The position numbers and the translations under genes were made by a program. The notes under the pieces were generated by a model, which was not told the origin of the DNA, ran no database searches, and saw nothing but the letters and a program-made list of their open reading frames with translations. Shown here piece after piece: positions 47,205-62,563 of a stretch of 64,000 bases of DNA. This stretch comes from Moringa oleifera. Taxonomy: Eukaryota > Streptophyta > Magnoliopsida > Brassicales > Moringaceae. The stretch spans positions 930,001-994,000 of the forward strand of contig JAJFZO010000113.1 of the NCBI GenBank assembly GCA_021397835.1, in the 5' to 3' direction. Each line of letters begins with the position of its first letter. The stretch's first letter is position 1.

Positions 47205-48846
47205 ATTTCCTAAAGATTAGATACTAAAACTTAAACCTTAATCCTAACCTTAAAACCTCAAACTTAAAATCCTAGACCCAAGATTCTATACGCTGAACTT
47301 TAAACCCTAAAATCCTAAACCCTAAAAAACTAAACCCTAATCCTAACCTTAAAACCTCAAACTCGAAATCCTAGACCCAAGTTCCTATATGCTAAACTTT
47401 AAACCCTAAAATCCTAAACCTTAAAAACTAAATCCTAAACCTTAGGCCCTAAACCTTATGCCCTAGACATTAGATCCTACATCATAAATACTAAACCCTA
47501 AACTCAAACCATACACCTTAATTCCTCAACCCTAGAATCCTCAACCCTAGACCTTATATTGTACCTTATACCTTAAACGCATAACCTTAGATCCCAAAAC
47601 CTACACCCTGAACCACTACCCTAGACCTTAGACCCTTGAACCCTAAGCCCAACTTTTAATTCTAAAACCCTGGACTTGAAACCTTTGATTTTGGAGCCTA
47701 GAGCCAAGATCCTAGATATTGGACCCTAAAACCTTACACTTTAAATACTAGACTTTGAACCCTAAACCTTGAATCTTAGACCTTAGACCTAAAACTTTGG
47801 ACCTTAAACCTCGATCCTCGACCTTACACCCTATCCTAAAATACTAAAACTATAAAATGTAAAACTTAAATAAAAGATTCTAGACCTTAGGCCTTAGACC
47901 CTAGATCGTAGACCCTTAACCCCTTAAACCTTATATGTTAAACTAAAGATCCTAGGCCTTTATACCTTAAAATCTAAAATCTAGACTATAGACCTAAGAC
48001 CCTTGAACATGGATCCCAACACTTTAGACCTTAAATACTAAACATGGACTAATCCTGAACCTTAAACCCTAGACCTAAATCCTAAAACATTGAAACCTTA
48101 AACCTAAAACCTTAGACCTTAGAACCTGCTTTAGACTAAAAAATCTTAGATCTTAAAACCTGCTTTAGACTAAAAAATCTTAGATCTTAAAACCCTAAAA
48201 CCTTGAAACCTAGATTCTAAACCCTAAAACCTTGAACTCTATACACTATAACTTCGATCGTGGACCTCATACCCTAATTCCTAAACCATAGACCTTCGAC
48301 CTTAAACACTAATTTCGAAACTTTAAACCCTAATTCTTAAAATCTAAACCCTAAACTCTAGACCTTAGACACATAAATCACAGACCCAAACCCTTGACCT
48401 TAAACCTAGACACTAGGACCTAAACCTTAGACCACAAACCATAGACCTTAGATGTAGACCCTAGACCCAAGATCCTAGATTGTAGATCCTCGATCCTAAA
48501 GCTTAAACCACAAACGATAGACCCCAGACCCAAGATCCTAAACTCTAGATCCTAGATCCTAAACCTTATAGCCTAAATCATAGACCTTAGACCCTAACCT
48601 AAACCCTAAAATAATGTACTAAACCTTAAACCTTAGACTCCTAGACTATAAACTCTAGACTAATACTCGAAAACCCTACCTTAAACCCAATACCTTAAAA
48701 CCCTCCCCCTATAACCTAAACCCTAGATCCCAATCCTTAGACCCTAAAATTCTAGAACCCAAAACCCTAAAACTTTAAAACCTCTATCTTAGACCTGAAC
48801 TTGTGACCTTAGACCTTAGCTCTAGATCCTACACCTTCGACCTTAA
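47205..48846. repeat. Degenerate telomere-like array, block 1 (copy 2)
   Basis: Counterpart of 1,240-2,880, with scattered single-base changes. Confidence 0.9.
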
Positions 48847-48850
48847 AACT

Positions 48851-49501
48851 AAGGGTGTTCGTGATGCAATTTAGTCGGTTCATACATTTTTAGCATACAA
48901 ACCATTGATGCAGTTTGTTGATTACTTCAAACCATGCGGTTTGACTTAAACAATATAAATTGCACTAGACTGTGCTATAAAATGCAATACGAGTGCGGTT
49001 TGATTTAGTAATGTACTTTCAAAATAAATATCAAACAACATCTATGAATCAAACAAAATTTAAACATCAATTGTAATCATTGAAGTTCAAATTTTATCAA
49101 TATTTAAGGTTGATTAGACCTAGTTTCTTGCAAATGAAACGTAACCCAATAAAGAGAGATAATAAAGATTTGGCAAGCTTAAGAGTTTGTAACTTTTATT
49201 ACGTAACAAATTAGATTTTTTTTTTTTTAAAAAAAGAGGTTTTGAATGGAAATTACTTGAACTTGGGCTTTCAAAGAGTGATGGAGAATAAAACAAAAAA
49301 TTTTTTAAACTTTTATTAAATATGGTGCAGTTTGGTTTTAAACCAAACCGTTTATGTATTTTAAGAAACTAAACCGCATTAATGCGGTTGTATTTTCCTA
49401 AACTGTTTCAAACTATTAATTTATAAAACCACATGGTTTGGTTTGAGCAGTTCAGTTTGGATGATTTTTACGGTTTGACAATTTGTTTTCAACATTGCTA
49501 C
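48851..49501. mobile_element. Candidate hAT-like element (copy 2)
   Basis: Same insertion as 2,887-3,538 at the same site, with flanks TTAAAACT (48,843-48,850) and CTAAAACT (49,502-49,509). Confidence 0.55.
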
Positions 49502-52500
49502 CTAAAACTTTAAAATCTTCAATCCTAGATCCTAGACCCTAAAACCCTAGACTCTCAATCTTAGACCCCTAAAACCCTAGATCCTCGATCTTAGACCATA
49601 AAACCATAGATCTTAAACTTAAATTCCTAAAACTTTGAAACACCAAACCCTAAAGCCAAAAACCTCAGACCTTAAAACCCTAGAACTTAGATCTTAGACC
49701 TTGGACTTTGGACCTTGGACTTAAAACCCAAGACCTTAGCACCGTAGATACTCGAACTTAGACCCTTGTACTTTAGATTGTAAACTCTAGACCATAGACA
49801 CTAGACCTTACACCCTACCCTAAAACCCTACAACTTTAAAATCTTAAACCAAGACACAGGATCTAGACCCTAGACCTTAAACCCTGGATCCTTGAACTTG
49901 GATGTTAGACCATAGACCTTCCTTGACTTTACACCTTACATTAAAACCCTTGAACCTTTAAACCTAAAATTAATACCAAAAATCTTAAACCTTAAACGTT
50001 AGACCATAAACCCTAGGCTATAGACCCTAAACCATAAACCTTAGGCGCTAGATCTTAGGCCCTAAACCCTAGACCCTAAATTGTAGATGATAAACCGTAG
50101 ACCCTAGACTCTACACTTTAGACCTTAGACCCTAGACCCTAAAACCCTAAAACCTGAAAACCTTGAACCCTAAAACTTTATATCCTAAACACTAGACCTT
50201 TAGATTTTTAAACCTAAGACACCCTAGACCCTTCTTCTTGGACCTTATATCTTGGACCTTAGACCTTTAAACCCTAGTCTTTGGACCTTAATCCTCCTAG
50301 ATTCCTAAACTCTAGATACTAGACCTTAGACTCTAAAATCCTGAAACTTAGATGCTTGACCTTGAAACCATGAAATCCTATATCCTAAAACCTAAAACCT
50401 GGAAACCTTAAAACCTAATAACCTAAACTTTAAACCCTTATTCTGGACACTAGAGCCTAAACTCCTATATGTTAGACTCTAAACCCCAAAATCTAGACCC
50501 TAGATCCTAAACTCTATAACCTACAAACATGAAAACTCTAAGACCTTAAACACTAAACCTTAAAACTCAAGACCGTAGATCTTAAAATCTAGACCTTAGA
50601 CCCCTAAACCTAAAACCAAAGACTTTAGACCCTATACCATTAAATCCCAAACTCAAGACCCAGACTTGAGATCCAAAACTCCTATACTTCAAACCCTAAA
50701 TAGTGGACCTTAGACTCTAGACCCTAAATCCTTGATTATACCGTAAACCTTGAACCCTAGACCCCTATAATTCCAAAAGCCTAGATCCTAAAACCTTAAT
50801 CCTTAACCCTAACCTTAAAACCTTACCTTCTATATACCCTAATCCCAAAAACCTTAGACCCTAAATCCGAAATCTTAAACCTAAGAAATTATAATGTTAT
50901 ACCCTCGACCATACATAAACCTTAGGCCTTAGATCTAAAATTCTCAACCCGAGACCCTAGATTATACCCTATACCTTAGAACCTACACCCTAAACCTTAA
51001 AACCTTAAACCCTTAAGCCCTACGCTTCTAAGCCCTAAAACCTTAACTTTACACTTTGGACCCTAGACCTTAAATTTTAATTCTTAGACCTTAAAACCAT
51101 AAAACAGTAAAACCTAAAATTTAGACCTTAGCTCCACAACCCCAAATCTTAAACCTTAAAACCTTACACCTTCAGCATAAGACCCTAGACTCTAAACCTT
51201 AAACCCAAGACCTTAGAACCCTTAACCTTAAGGTCAAAACTCTAGACCCTAGACCTTATAACTTACATCCCTAAACCTAGATCCTAAGACCTTGAAACCA
51301 TAAAACCCTGAAATCCAAAAACAGTAGACCCCATACCCTAATGTCGAAAACCTTAGACCTTAATCTTTAAATCCTAAACCCCAAACCCTAGATCCTAGAC
51401 CTAAACCATGCACTCCAGATCCTAGACCAAAGACTTTACACCCTAAATCCTAGATCCTAGATCCTAAAACACTTGATACTAAACCGTAGACCTTTGACCA
51501 TAAACCTAGACCGTAGATTGTGGACCTTAATTTATAAACTTTAGAACCCTAGACCCAAGATTCTAAACCCTACATCCTACCTTAAAACTTAAGAATCTAA
51601 ACTTTACACCTTACTTTAATCCCAAGATTCTTAAAACCTAAAACCTAGACCTCAGAACTTAGACCTTATGCCTTGAACTATAGACCTTAGACCTTTGACC
51701 CTACACCCTACCCTAACTAGAATCCTAAAACCTAAAACCCCAAAACTCCTATACCTTAAACCCTAGGCTCTAGACCCTAGACCCTATACCTTAGACCTTA
51801 GACCCTACACCCTAGTTCCTAGATCTTAAATCCTAGACCACATATCCTAGACCTTAGACTTTAGACCCAAGGCCCTTAAATCCCTTCAACACTAGACATT
51901 AAACCTTAGATCTTGGACCCTAAAACCCAAAAACCTAAAACCTAGACCTGGACCATACACCCAAGACCCTAGATCATGGATCTTAAAACCCCATCCCTAA
52001 ACCTGAAACCTTAAACCCAAGAATCCTCAACCCTAAACCTTAGACCTAGATCCTAAAACATAAAAACCCTTGAGACCTTAGATCCTAAAATCCTAAAACC
52101 TTAGAAGCTTAAAACTTATATTCTGAAACCTAAATCTTAAACCCTAAATCTTAAGCCTTAAATTCTAAACATGAAAACTTAAACCTTAGATCTTGGACCT
52201 TAGACCCTAACCCTAGACGCAAGACCTTAAACTCTAATTCCTAGACCATAAATCTTAGACCCTAGAGACCTATACTCTAGACCTCAAACCTTAGACCTTA
52301 AACATTAGACCTTAAACCATAAACCCAAAACCCTTGACCTTGGATTCGAAACCCTTGACACTTGACCATTAACCTTAAGCCTTTGATTCTATACCCTATA
52401 CCTTTATACCTTAAATCCTAGATTCTAGATCCTAGATCTTAGATCATGAATCCTAAACTATAAACCCTAAACTCTAACCCTAACACTAAAACATTACTCT

Positions 52501-54951
52501 AAACCCTACACCATAAAGCCAAGATCTTAAACCTTCATTCCTAAAGCCACCCTAGACTTTAACCCTAAAACCCATCCCTAAGCCTTAGACCTTAAACCTA
52601 AAACCATGACTTTAAACCTTAAAATCCAAGACCTTAACCCCTAAAACATAGACCCTTGATCCTCAACCTTAGACCTTAGACCTTAAAACTCTAGAACCCT
52701 AAAACCTAGATCTTTGACCTTAAACTCTAGGCTTTAAATCTTTAAACCTTAAACCCTTGATCAAAGACCCTAAATTGTAGACCCATAAAATCCTAAAACC
52801 TTAAACCTTAAAACCTTAGAACTCTAAAACACTAGACCTTATAGCTAAAAACCCTGGACCTTGAAACCTTAGATTCTAAAACCATAGACCTTAGATGCTA
52901 GACCTTGAATCCTAGACCTTGGACTATGGATCCTAAACTCAAGACCTAAACCTTAAACCGTAAACCTTAGATCATAGAGATCCTAGACACTAGACCCTAA
53001 AACACTTGACATTTGACACTAAATCCTAGCCCATAGTCAGTAGACTACAGATCTTAGGCATGCTAGACCTTGAAACCCTAAAACCTAAAACCTGGACCAT
53101 AGACCCAAGACGTTAAACCTTGGACCTTAAAACACTAGACTATCAACACTAGAATCCTGAACCCTAAACGTAGATCTTAAAGCATTGAAACCTTTAAACC
53201 CCAAAACCTTAGAACCTAGACTCTAGAACCTAAACCTTTAACTCAAAATTCTTATACCCTAGAACACTAGGACCTAAACCTTAGACCTTTGACCTAAAAC
53301 TCTAGACCTTAGATCTTAGATCCTAAACCTTAGAGCTTGAATAATAAACCCTATGCCTTAGACACTAAAGCTTAGATCTTGGACCTTAGACCATAATTCT
53401 TAAACAATAGACTCATAAACCCTATACCTTAATTTCTAAACCCTAGATCTTGGATCATAAACCTTAGACATTAGATCCTAGACCCTAAACCCTTAAATCA
53501 TAGACTTAAGACCCTAAAACTTGACATTAAACCCTAAATTCTAAACCTCAACCCTAGATATGAAATCTTAGATATGAAATCCTAAACTCTAGACCCTAAA
53601 CCTTAAACCCTAACCTTATAACCCTAATTGAAACTTGAAATCCTAAATCCCAGACCTTAAACCGTAGACCCTAACCCTAAAACCCTACTTTAGATCCTTG
53701 ACACCAAAATCCAAGACCCTAACCTAAATGCTTACCTTTAAAACCTAAACTTAGAACCTCAAAGACTAAAACCTAAAACCGCAAAACCCTAAAACCTAGA
53801 ATGTAGATCCTAGACCTTAGACCCTAGACTTTAAACCCTATACATAAAAAACCTAAAACTTTAAAACCCTAAAACTTTAAAGCCTAATAACCCTAGAACC
53901 TTAAACCCTGGACCCTAAATGCTTGATCCTAAACCCTCGACTTAGACCCTAGACCCAAAAACCATAAAAATCTATACTTTAGGTACTATACCTTAAAATA
54001 CAAGACCTTAAACCTTAGAACCAAAAATTTCTAAAACTTAAAACTCAAACCTTCAATCCTAGACCTTAAAACCTTGAACTCCAGGACCTTACAACCCTAA
54101 AACACCCTAGACCTAGACCCTTGACCAAAAATTGTAGACCTAAACCCTAAAATCATAAACCCTTAAACCCTCGATCCTTAACGCTTGACCCTAGAACTTA
54201 AACTCAAAAACCTTGAAAACTTATACTCTAGGTCCTATATGTTAAAACAAAACCCTAAATCTTAAAACTCTAAAACCTAAAACTCAAACCTTAGATCCTA
54301 GACCTTAAAACCTTGGACTTTAGACCCTAGAACCTAAAACTTCAAAACCTAAAACCATAGACCTAGACCCTCGACATTAAAATTGTAGACCTAAACCCTA
54401 AAATCATAGACCCTAAACCCTAAAACTGTAGACTTATACACTAAAACCCTAAAACAATATACCTAGATCCTAAAATCATAAACCCTAAAGATTAGAGCTG
54501 AGACTAAAAAACTTTTGACCCTAAAACCTAGACCCTAAGCCATAAACTTTTGACCCTAAAGCTTAAACCTTGGACCTTGTACTTTGGATCTTAAACCCTT
54601 GTTCTTGGACTAAACCTAAAATCCTAACACTAAAATCCTTCCCCTAAAACATAAACCCTAGACTTTAAAACCTACAAAGCCTTAGACCTTAGACTCAGGC
54701 CCTAGACCCTAGTCTGAAAAATCTAAACCTTAAATCATAGAACCTAGACCTCAAACTGTAGGTCTTAGATCCCTTACGCTAGACTCTAGGCACTAAATCC
54801 AAATCCCCAAACCTTAGACCATAAAACCTCTAACCCTAAACCTTGAAACTAGACCCAAAACCTAAACCATTAACCTTAGATCCTAAAACTTAAATCCTTG
54901 ACCATAGTTCCTTAGATCTAAAACCTAAACTTAAACCTTAAACCCTAGATA
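49502..54951. repeat. Degenerate telomere-like array, block 2 (copy 2)
   Basis: Counterpart of 3,541-8,965. Small length differences include an extra GGACTTTGGACCTT-type unit near 49,705 and an extra TAGATCC unit near 51,463, as expected of repeat slippage. Confidence 0.9.
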
Positions 54952-54954
54952 ACA

Positions 54955-55085
54955 ATACAAAAGAATCACAAAGATAGATAAGAAAAAATAAACTAATAAA
55001 TTAAATATAATCAAAAAAAATTAAAAAAAAAACTATGCTAGAAGAGATATCATAAAATAAGAACAAACAAAAAAGAAAGCTATGC

Positions 55086-55121
<36 letters not shown>

Positions 55122-56215
55122 AATTACAAAAACAAAAAAAAAAAACCAAAAAGAAAACATGACAACAAAGAACATACAATGACCCCAGATCCTAAAACTT
55201 TAACCCTCAACTCTTGTCCCTAGACCTAAATCCTGGACTTTAAACCCTAGACAATAATATAAAAGAACAACAAAGACAGATAAGAAAATTATAAACTACT
55301 GAATTAGAGATAATCTAAAAAATAGAGAAAATATACTAAAAAAGAGATCATAAAAAAAAGACAAGCATAAGAAAAAAAATAGCATTAAAAATTACAAAAA
55401 TGAAAAATAAAAACAAGAAATGAACGAGACAACAAGGAACATAAACAAGAACACATAGCAAAGAAGAAACAAAATATTAAAAAAAATTTAACAATACAAA
55501 AGAAAAAAGAGAAATAAACAACAATATAAAACTAGTATAAAAATAGATAATAAGACTTAAGCAAAAAAGTAAAGTAAAAATAGTACAAAGATCATGCGTG
55601 AAAGAATAAAAAATAATAAATACAAAGACAATACAAAAAATAAGCACAAAAACAAATAACTAAGAACAAGCACAAAAGTAGAAAACATAGAATAAAAAAT
55701 AAGTTTAAGAACTGAGTATAAAACAAAATACAAAAGAAGCAAGCAAAAGAACAAAGGATAAACCAAACAACAATAGCAACATCATAGAACAAACACAAAA
55801 GAATGAACAGAAAAACTTAAAACAAATAAAAACAAAATAATAGCGAACAAGCATGAAAACAAAGAAGAAAGAGTAGAAAAGTGTAAGACCAAAAAAGAAG
55901 GGAAGAATAGCATAAACATAACAACAAAGAAAAAATACAAAAACAATAAACAAGCAAAAAAACTAAAACAAAACACTAACTACAAAAACACAAAACTAAT
56001 ATAGAATAAACATAAAAGAAATAAAACAAAGATAGACACAAAAGTGAAGAACAAAGAACAAGCATAAAAATAAAATAGGAGATAACATATGTAAAGAAAT
56101 ATAAAACAAAAAACTAAGATCACAACACAAAATAATGAATAGGCCAAAATGTAAGTAAAAGCACAACTATAACAACAGTAGGCAAAACACAAAATAACAT
56201 AATAGAAAAATAGGT
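54955..56215. repeat. A-rich strand-asymmetric tract (copy 2)
   Basis: Counterpart of 8,966-10,225, with an (AT)n tract at about 55,088-55,118 that differs in length and 3' border. Confidence 0.8.
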
Positions 56216-56774
56216 ACTTATTTGCACAACTAAACCTCTTTGTTAACCATATGGATCAACCATAATTCATTAGTTAAGTGATAATTATTGAACATCTTAC
56301 AAAAAATAAAACATTTAAATTTAGGGCGCCCCCTTAACAACTTTGAAGATATCTAGCCCATCATTTCTCTCATAACCTACTAGTTCTCTCACACCTTTGG
56401 GCATATCCAATAGCTTTCAATATTCTTCATTATCCATCAAAACTTTTAGGACCAATAATAAAAGGAATCATAATTGAGACTATTAATATTTTTAGCTTTT
56501 AGTATTCCTAAACCTTATGCTATGACAAGAACCCGATAAGCATGTGAAATCTATGTAGCAAAAAGAATAAAAAAGAATCATAATGTAAAGAAAGTTACTC
56601 CATCAAACCTATGCTCACTATCTCATCAAGAGTGTAATGATTGAACACTAAAATCCATAATCCCAAAACCTTGAATCTTAACAACAGTTCTCTATTTCCT
56701 AACTTGCCTATTTGTTTCCATTATCCATAATAATAAGAAGATCTATATTGCATTACATGCATCACATTCAATAA
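56216..56774. other. Spacer ending at the deletion junction (copy 2)
   Basis: Counterpart of 10,226-10,819. It ends in the AATAA shared by both parents of the junction (56,770-56,774). No gene seen. Confidence 0.7.
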
Positions 56775-57930
56775 ACAGAAAGTTCATATGAAGCAAAACC
56801 AAAAAGTTCATTATTTTGAAATGAGAAAACAGTACAAGGATCAGTCAAAGGGTTGTAGATATCTACCATGCTGTTATATTCATGATAAGCACACGAATCA
56901 TTCATATCAAAGAAAATAACAAGATACAACAAGAATGAGGATCATGTCAAATGCAAACAGGAACAAGTATAAATACAGTGAACTATAATACTTTATGTAT
57001 TTATTAGGACCGAGTAATTGTTCTTTACTAACTAATGCTAATATATTAAGCAAACCTAGATAAGGGCAAATTCTATTGCAAAGAGACAGTGTTTATCATT
57101 TAACTAGTAAAGAAAACATAAACACACCCATTATGCTGTTCAAGCAAACTAGGAAAGATACAGACATGCACTTTATTTATAGATATGGATAGCTTGCACT
57201 ACATAAGAGAAGATTATAAATTAAAAATCCGAAACAGAGAAGGGCAGATGCTTATGAAACCAAAGCAAGTGAAACTTTTAAGTGCAAATCCCAATGCTAA
57301 ACACTACCATCCATAAAGTTGTAATGTGTGCCCTTTAGAGATAAAGTTTTCTTGGCCACACCCTTTATACCTATGGGTATGTCAATAAACTTTCCAGGAT
57401 ATATTCACGACTTCCTACATATTATCATAGAGAAAACAATATCATTGTTCATCTTACAGAGATTCTGATTCTTACATAAAGAATTTATTATTCGCTTTTA
57501 TGTGTATTCATAACTTTCATGATTAGAAGTCAAGAAATACCAACACAAGCAATCAATTAAATGATATTAATGCAATTCGATGTTAGCCATGAGAGTTTTT
57601 TATATGCCAGGTTGCATAGTCTCATGAGCTCAAACATTGAGAATAGGGCCACAGCGTAAAGAAAATATTACAGATGGGGTCCTCATCTCTTAGTCAGATT
57701 TCTTTACCCGAATACCTTAGTTATTAAAAAAAAAAAAAGATAATGGTTTAATAAGTATAATCTTTAAAGGGACAAAAGTGAATAAACGATAGATGTATGC
57801 TTCATATTGAAATTTGACATGAAGTACTTTTAATTGCTTTATGACAAAATAAAAATGCAGTTTTCAAATGCAAGTTGCTAAATACCAAACTACCATGTAA
57901 AGATTACACACCTTGAGGTATCAGTTTGAT
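56775..57930. repeat. 3.5-kb tandem unit A, tail only (copy 2)
   Basis: Corresponds to 16,631-17,786. The first two thirds of unit A and all D repeats are missing here. Confidence 0.9.
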
Positions 57931-60900
57931 CCAATACTATTAGCAAAAGCATTAGGTATCATTACCTCAAAGGACATCAAGTTAAGAAGATATCAATGAC
58001 CTGCACCATTAACCTCATGCAAGTCTTAAAGGAAAATAACAGCCATAAACTTGGCAGATTCCTAAACTTTGGCAGAAATTCAATGATAGACAAATATAAG
58101 TAATAATGACATGTTTATCATTCTGGACATAGTAAAAGCAGTAAAAAGAGAACAATAGGCAGAAAGAGGTTTAAAATCTTAAATCTGTTACTAAGATCAT
58201 TCAGAAAAATTAAGCTGCATAGCTTATCGACCCACATGTTGAAAAGTCTATTTCTGCTAGCAATTGTATTACATACTTTTTAACACACACATAGACTGCA
58301 TAAATCCTTAAAGAGGCCATAATCCTCAATAAGTTATTGGGGTATCTACAACTCAGTACCTTACCTGATATGAGCAGTGAGCTTACAGATCTATGGAAGA
58401 CATAAAACAATGTTAAAATGATGTGTTTGAAAGTAGAAAAAAGAAAAAATTACTTAAAGCTTGCATTGTGAAGAAAAGAAAAGAACAAAAAAAGTTTTAC
58501 TGGAGAAAGAAACAAACAGTTAAGAAAATGAAAAGAAAAAATTAAGAAGAGTTTAAGAAGAGGGCATACATGAATCCATCTTATAGGAAAACGGGATCCT
58601 TTATTTTGTATGGCAAAATCTTCTTCCTCATTCATAGTTTGACACTGCCATTCAGTATTATAAATTTAGCACTCATACATACTTAATTGTGACCATTAGA
58701 AACACCGCAAATCTAAAAGCAATGAAGCTAGGTAAGCATGTCTCCAAACACTTACAGAACTAGAAGTAGATTCTTGTTTGGTTATTATGAGTGTGGTCAC
58801 GTGGAGAGTGCCTTTTTCCTCGTTACATGAAAAGGGGAAAAGAGCATGCATGAAAAACAAGTAAACAAGCCATCTTTTTTGATATTTTAAACAAAATAGT
58901 ATAATGCAAGGAAAAATGGATCCCAAAGCCACAACAAACGACCGTAAGACTAAGATAAATACTTGAATGATAAGCACTGGCATCATCTAGAATCTTAGAG
59001 AAACACCACTTATGTTAAGTTAATAGCAAAAAAAACTGAGACAATCAACTCAATCAAATATTATACAAGAAATACAATCATTAGTTTCAATGAATAATGA
59101 AGGAGAAACATCTTAAAAGATTGGGCCTTTAGAATGTGTTAAATGGCAACAATTATGTGCAAATGCTGAATTAGCAGTATCCTAGATTTTATAGAAGTCT
59201 AGATAAGCCTGAGTTAAATATTGGTATGAGACATTAGAATATTATGGTAAATGAAATCCAAATAAACAGAGAGACATCTAATGTAGCTTTGCCCATCTAA
59301 ACCAACTATTCTCGTAAATTCTATATTTGCTATTTAAAATGCACAATGCACACCTTTTTGCTAGAACATCTCACAATTAATCATAGGTGAATTTTAGCAT
59401 TTGTAATCAACTTAAAATGAATATTTTTTTAGAGAGAAAAGAAAAACCGGTAAATACTAAGTAAATACCAAGATCTATGTCCATCTCGTTGTGATTTACA
59501 ACTCAATGAAGTGGTTTTTTATACGGAGAAATTTTTAATTACAGAAGTAAGAATATGGTCAAATTCCATTCACCTAGCTGAGCAAGGAAATGCATATTGA
59601 ACTTTGCGACAAAGCATTACTTTTAAATCGTAATCCGACCTCGGCTACCTTCATAACAAATATCCTCTCATTACTAATATTACAGCAACCCTGCATATCA
59701 TCAATTTAGCTAAACTACAAGCCATTGACTCTACATAACTGGACCTTGCCTGAACTAATGGTTCTGAATATCATATGAATATCCATTTCTATATGACCAT
59801 AATTATTGAATTCAACTATCATGGCTAAAACAAATGCGAAAGAGAAAATAATGAAAATTGGCTAAAGAAATTAGTTACTAAAGATAATTGGTTCTCTAAA
59901 TACCAAAAATTTTGCAAGGTAGTTTATTATTAAAGCTAGCAATGCAAAGAAAAGCATATCGGATTCCAATATTTAAAAGCTCTCCTTCAAGGAAGAAAAA
60001 GAATCAAACCCATCTCTTTTTGGCCTAGTAGTAAAGCAACTTGGGGCATGACAAATGACTAGGCATTATGTTTCTGCCACCAAAATCTGCACCAACAAAA
60101 TAAGCCATTTTCAAAAGAAAAAAGTATCAACTTACACATAAAATAAAATGAATAACTTAAGTACTAATATATTCACCACTAGATGTAAGACTGCATAATC
60201 AATAGCTGCCCCAGCTGTAAAACATGTACCCTGCAGTAACCAAGGAAGGTCAAATAAACAGAAAGTTCATATGAAGCAAGACCAAAAAGTTCATTATTTT
60301 GAAATGAGAAAACAGTACAAGGATCAGTCAAAGGGGTTTAAATATTTACCATGCTTGTTATATTCATGATAACATTTTACTCTTAGTACACGAATCATTC
60401 ATATCAAAGAAAATAAAAATATAAAATAAGAATGAGTATCATCTCAAATGCAAATAGGAACAAGTATGAATACAATGAACTATAATGCTTTATGCATTTA
60501 TTAGGACCGAGTAATTGTTCTTTATTAAACAAACTTAGATAAGGGCAAATTCTATTGCAAAGAGACAAAGGGTTTATCATTTAACTGGTAAAAAAAAACA
60601 TAAACACACCCATTATACTATTTAAACAAACCAAGAAAGAAGCAGGCAGGCACTTTATTTATAGATATGGATAGCTTGCACTATATAAGAGAAGATTATA
60701 AACTGAAAGTCCGAAATAGAGAAGGGCAGATGCTTATGAAATCAAAGCAAGTGAAACTTTCAAGTCTAGATCCCAATGCTCAAAACTACCATCCACAAAG
60801 TTGTAATGTGCACCCTTTAGAGATAAAGTTTTCTTGGCCATATCCTCCATTACATATGGATATGTCAATAAATTTCCCAGGATACATTCACGGCTTCCTG

Positions 60901-61395
60901 CATATTGTCATAAAGAAAATAATATCATTATTCATCTCACAGAGATTCTAACATTTTACCGTTTCTTACAGAGAATATTTATTCATAATTTTCACGCTTA
61001 TAAGCCAAGAAATACAAACACCGGTAATCAATTAAATGAAATTAATACAGATCTGTGTTATCCATGGGGGTTTTATATATGCCAGGTTGCGTAGTCTCAT
61101 GAGCTCAAACATTGAGAATAGGGCCACAACATAAAGAATATAATACAGATGGGGTCCTCATCTCTTTGCCGGATTTTTCTGCCCAAATACATTAGCTACT
61201 GAAAAAAAAAAAGAAAAGATGACTATTTAATAAGAATAATCTTTCGCAAAAGTGAATAAACCATAGATGCATGCTTCACATTGAAATTTGACACGAAGTA
61301 TTTTTAAGTGCTTTATGACAAAATAAAATGCAATTTTTAAATGCAAGTTGTCAGATACCTAACTATCATGTAAAAATTACACACCTTGAGGTATC
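57931..61395. repeat. 3.5-kb tandem unit B (copy 2)
   Basis: Counterpart of 17,787-21,254 at an offset of about 40,142. Confidence 0.9.
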
Positions 61396-62563
61396 ACCAA
61401 GACTATTAGCAAAAGCATTAGGTACCATTACCTCAAAGGACATCAAGTTAAAAAAAAAAAGATATCAATGACCTGCAGCATTAACCTCATGCAAGTCTTA
61501 AAGGAAAATAACAGGCAGATTCCCAAACTTTGCCAAAAATTCAATAGGAGATAAACGTAAGTAACAATGACATGTTTATCATTCTAGACATAGTAAAAGC
61601 AGTAAAAAGAGAACAGTTGGCAGAAAGGGGTTTAAAATCTTAAATTTGTTACTAAGATCATCCAGGAAAGTTAAGCTGGATAGCTTATCAACTCACATGT
61701 TGAAAAAGTCTATTCCTGCTAACAATTGTATTAGATACTTTTAACACATACATAGACTACATAAATCATTAAAAAGGCCATAAATCTTAATAAGTTACTG
61801 GGGTATCTACAACACCAAAGAAAAATCTGTTGATTTTGAAAAAAAAAAATCTACAACATTCAGGCAGGTCAATCATCTAATACATAACCAGAATGTGCTA
61901 GCAGTCAACACAAATAACTAGCCAACCAAACAGATCATCCTCATTGAAAATTAAAACTGGTCAATATAGAATCTGAAGTTGGCAAAACATCTTTTACGAA
62001 AAAATTTCAGCAAAAATTAGTTCATACCTTATAGCCTTTAAGAAATGCTGGAATATCTCAATAATCAGGGCATCACATTCAAGATCCAACATCACTACAC
62101 AGGATCTGACCTTGGCAACATTTTCAAGAATTGATGTCCTCTTGGCATATGATGGACTAGACTTGTCAACCAAATCTTCAAATGAGGACACAATCAGCTG
62201 AAAGACCTCCTGCATTTTGCATTGAAAATGATTATCGAATGCCTCCATCTACAGATCACCCAAAAAAAATAAAAAGGAAAGCAGAGAGGGTTAAATTAGC
62301 CAAGACATCTATTGAAGACATAAAACAACTTTAAGAAGCATGTGTCTGAAAGCAGAGAAATGAAAAAATTACTCAAAGCTTGCATTGTAAAGAAAAGAAA
62401 AGAACAAAAGAAGTTTTACGGGAGAAAGAAACAAACAGTTAAGAAAATGAAAAAGAAAAGAATTAAGAAGAGGTTAGGGAGAGGGCACACATGAATTCAT
62501 CCTACAGGAAAACGGGGTCCTTCATTTTGTATGGCAAAAACTTCTTCCTCATTCATAGTTTGA
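61396..62563. repeat. 3.5-kb tandem unit C (copy 2)
   Basis: Counterpart of 21,255-22,423, containing the PDS5 exon. Confidence 0.9.
62028..62209 (-). pseudogene. Isolated PDS5C-type exon (copy 2)
   Basis: Same 182-nt exon as at 21,886-22,067. The coding sequence appears unchanged and the AG acceptor and GT donor are kept; the nearest differences lie in the flanking intron (about 61,994-62,002). Confidence 0.85.
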
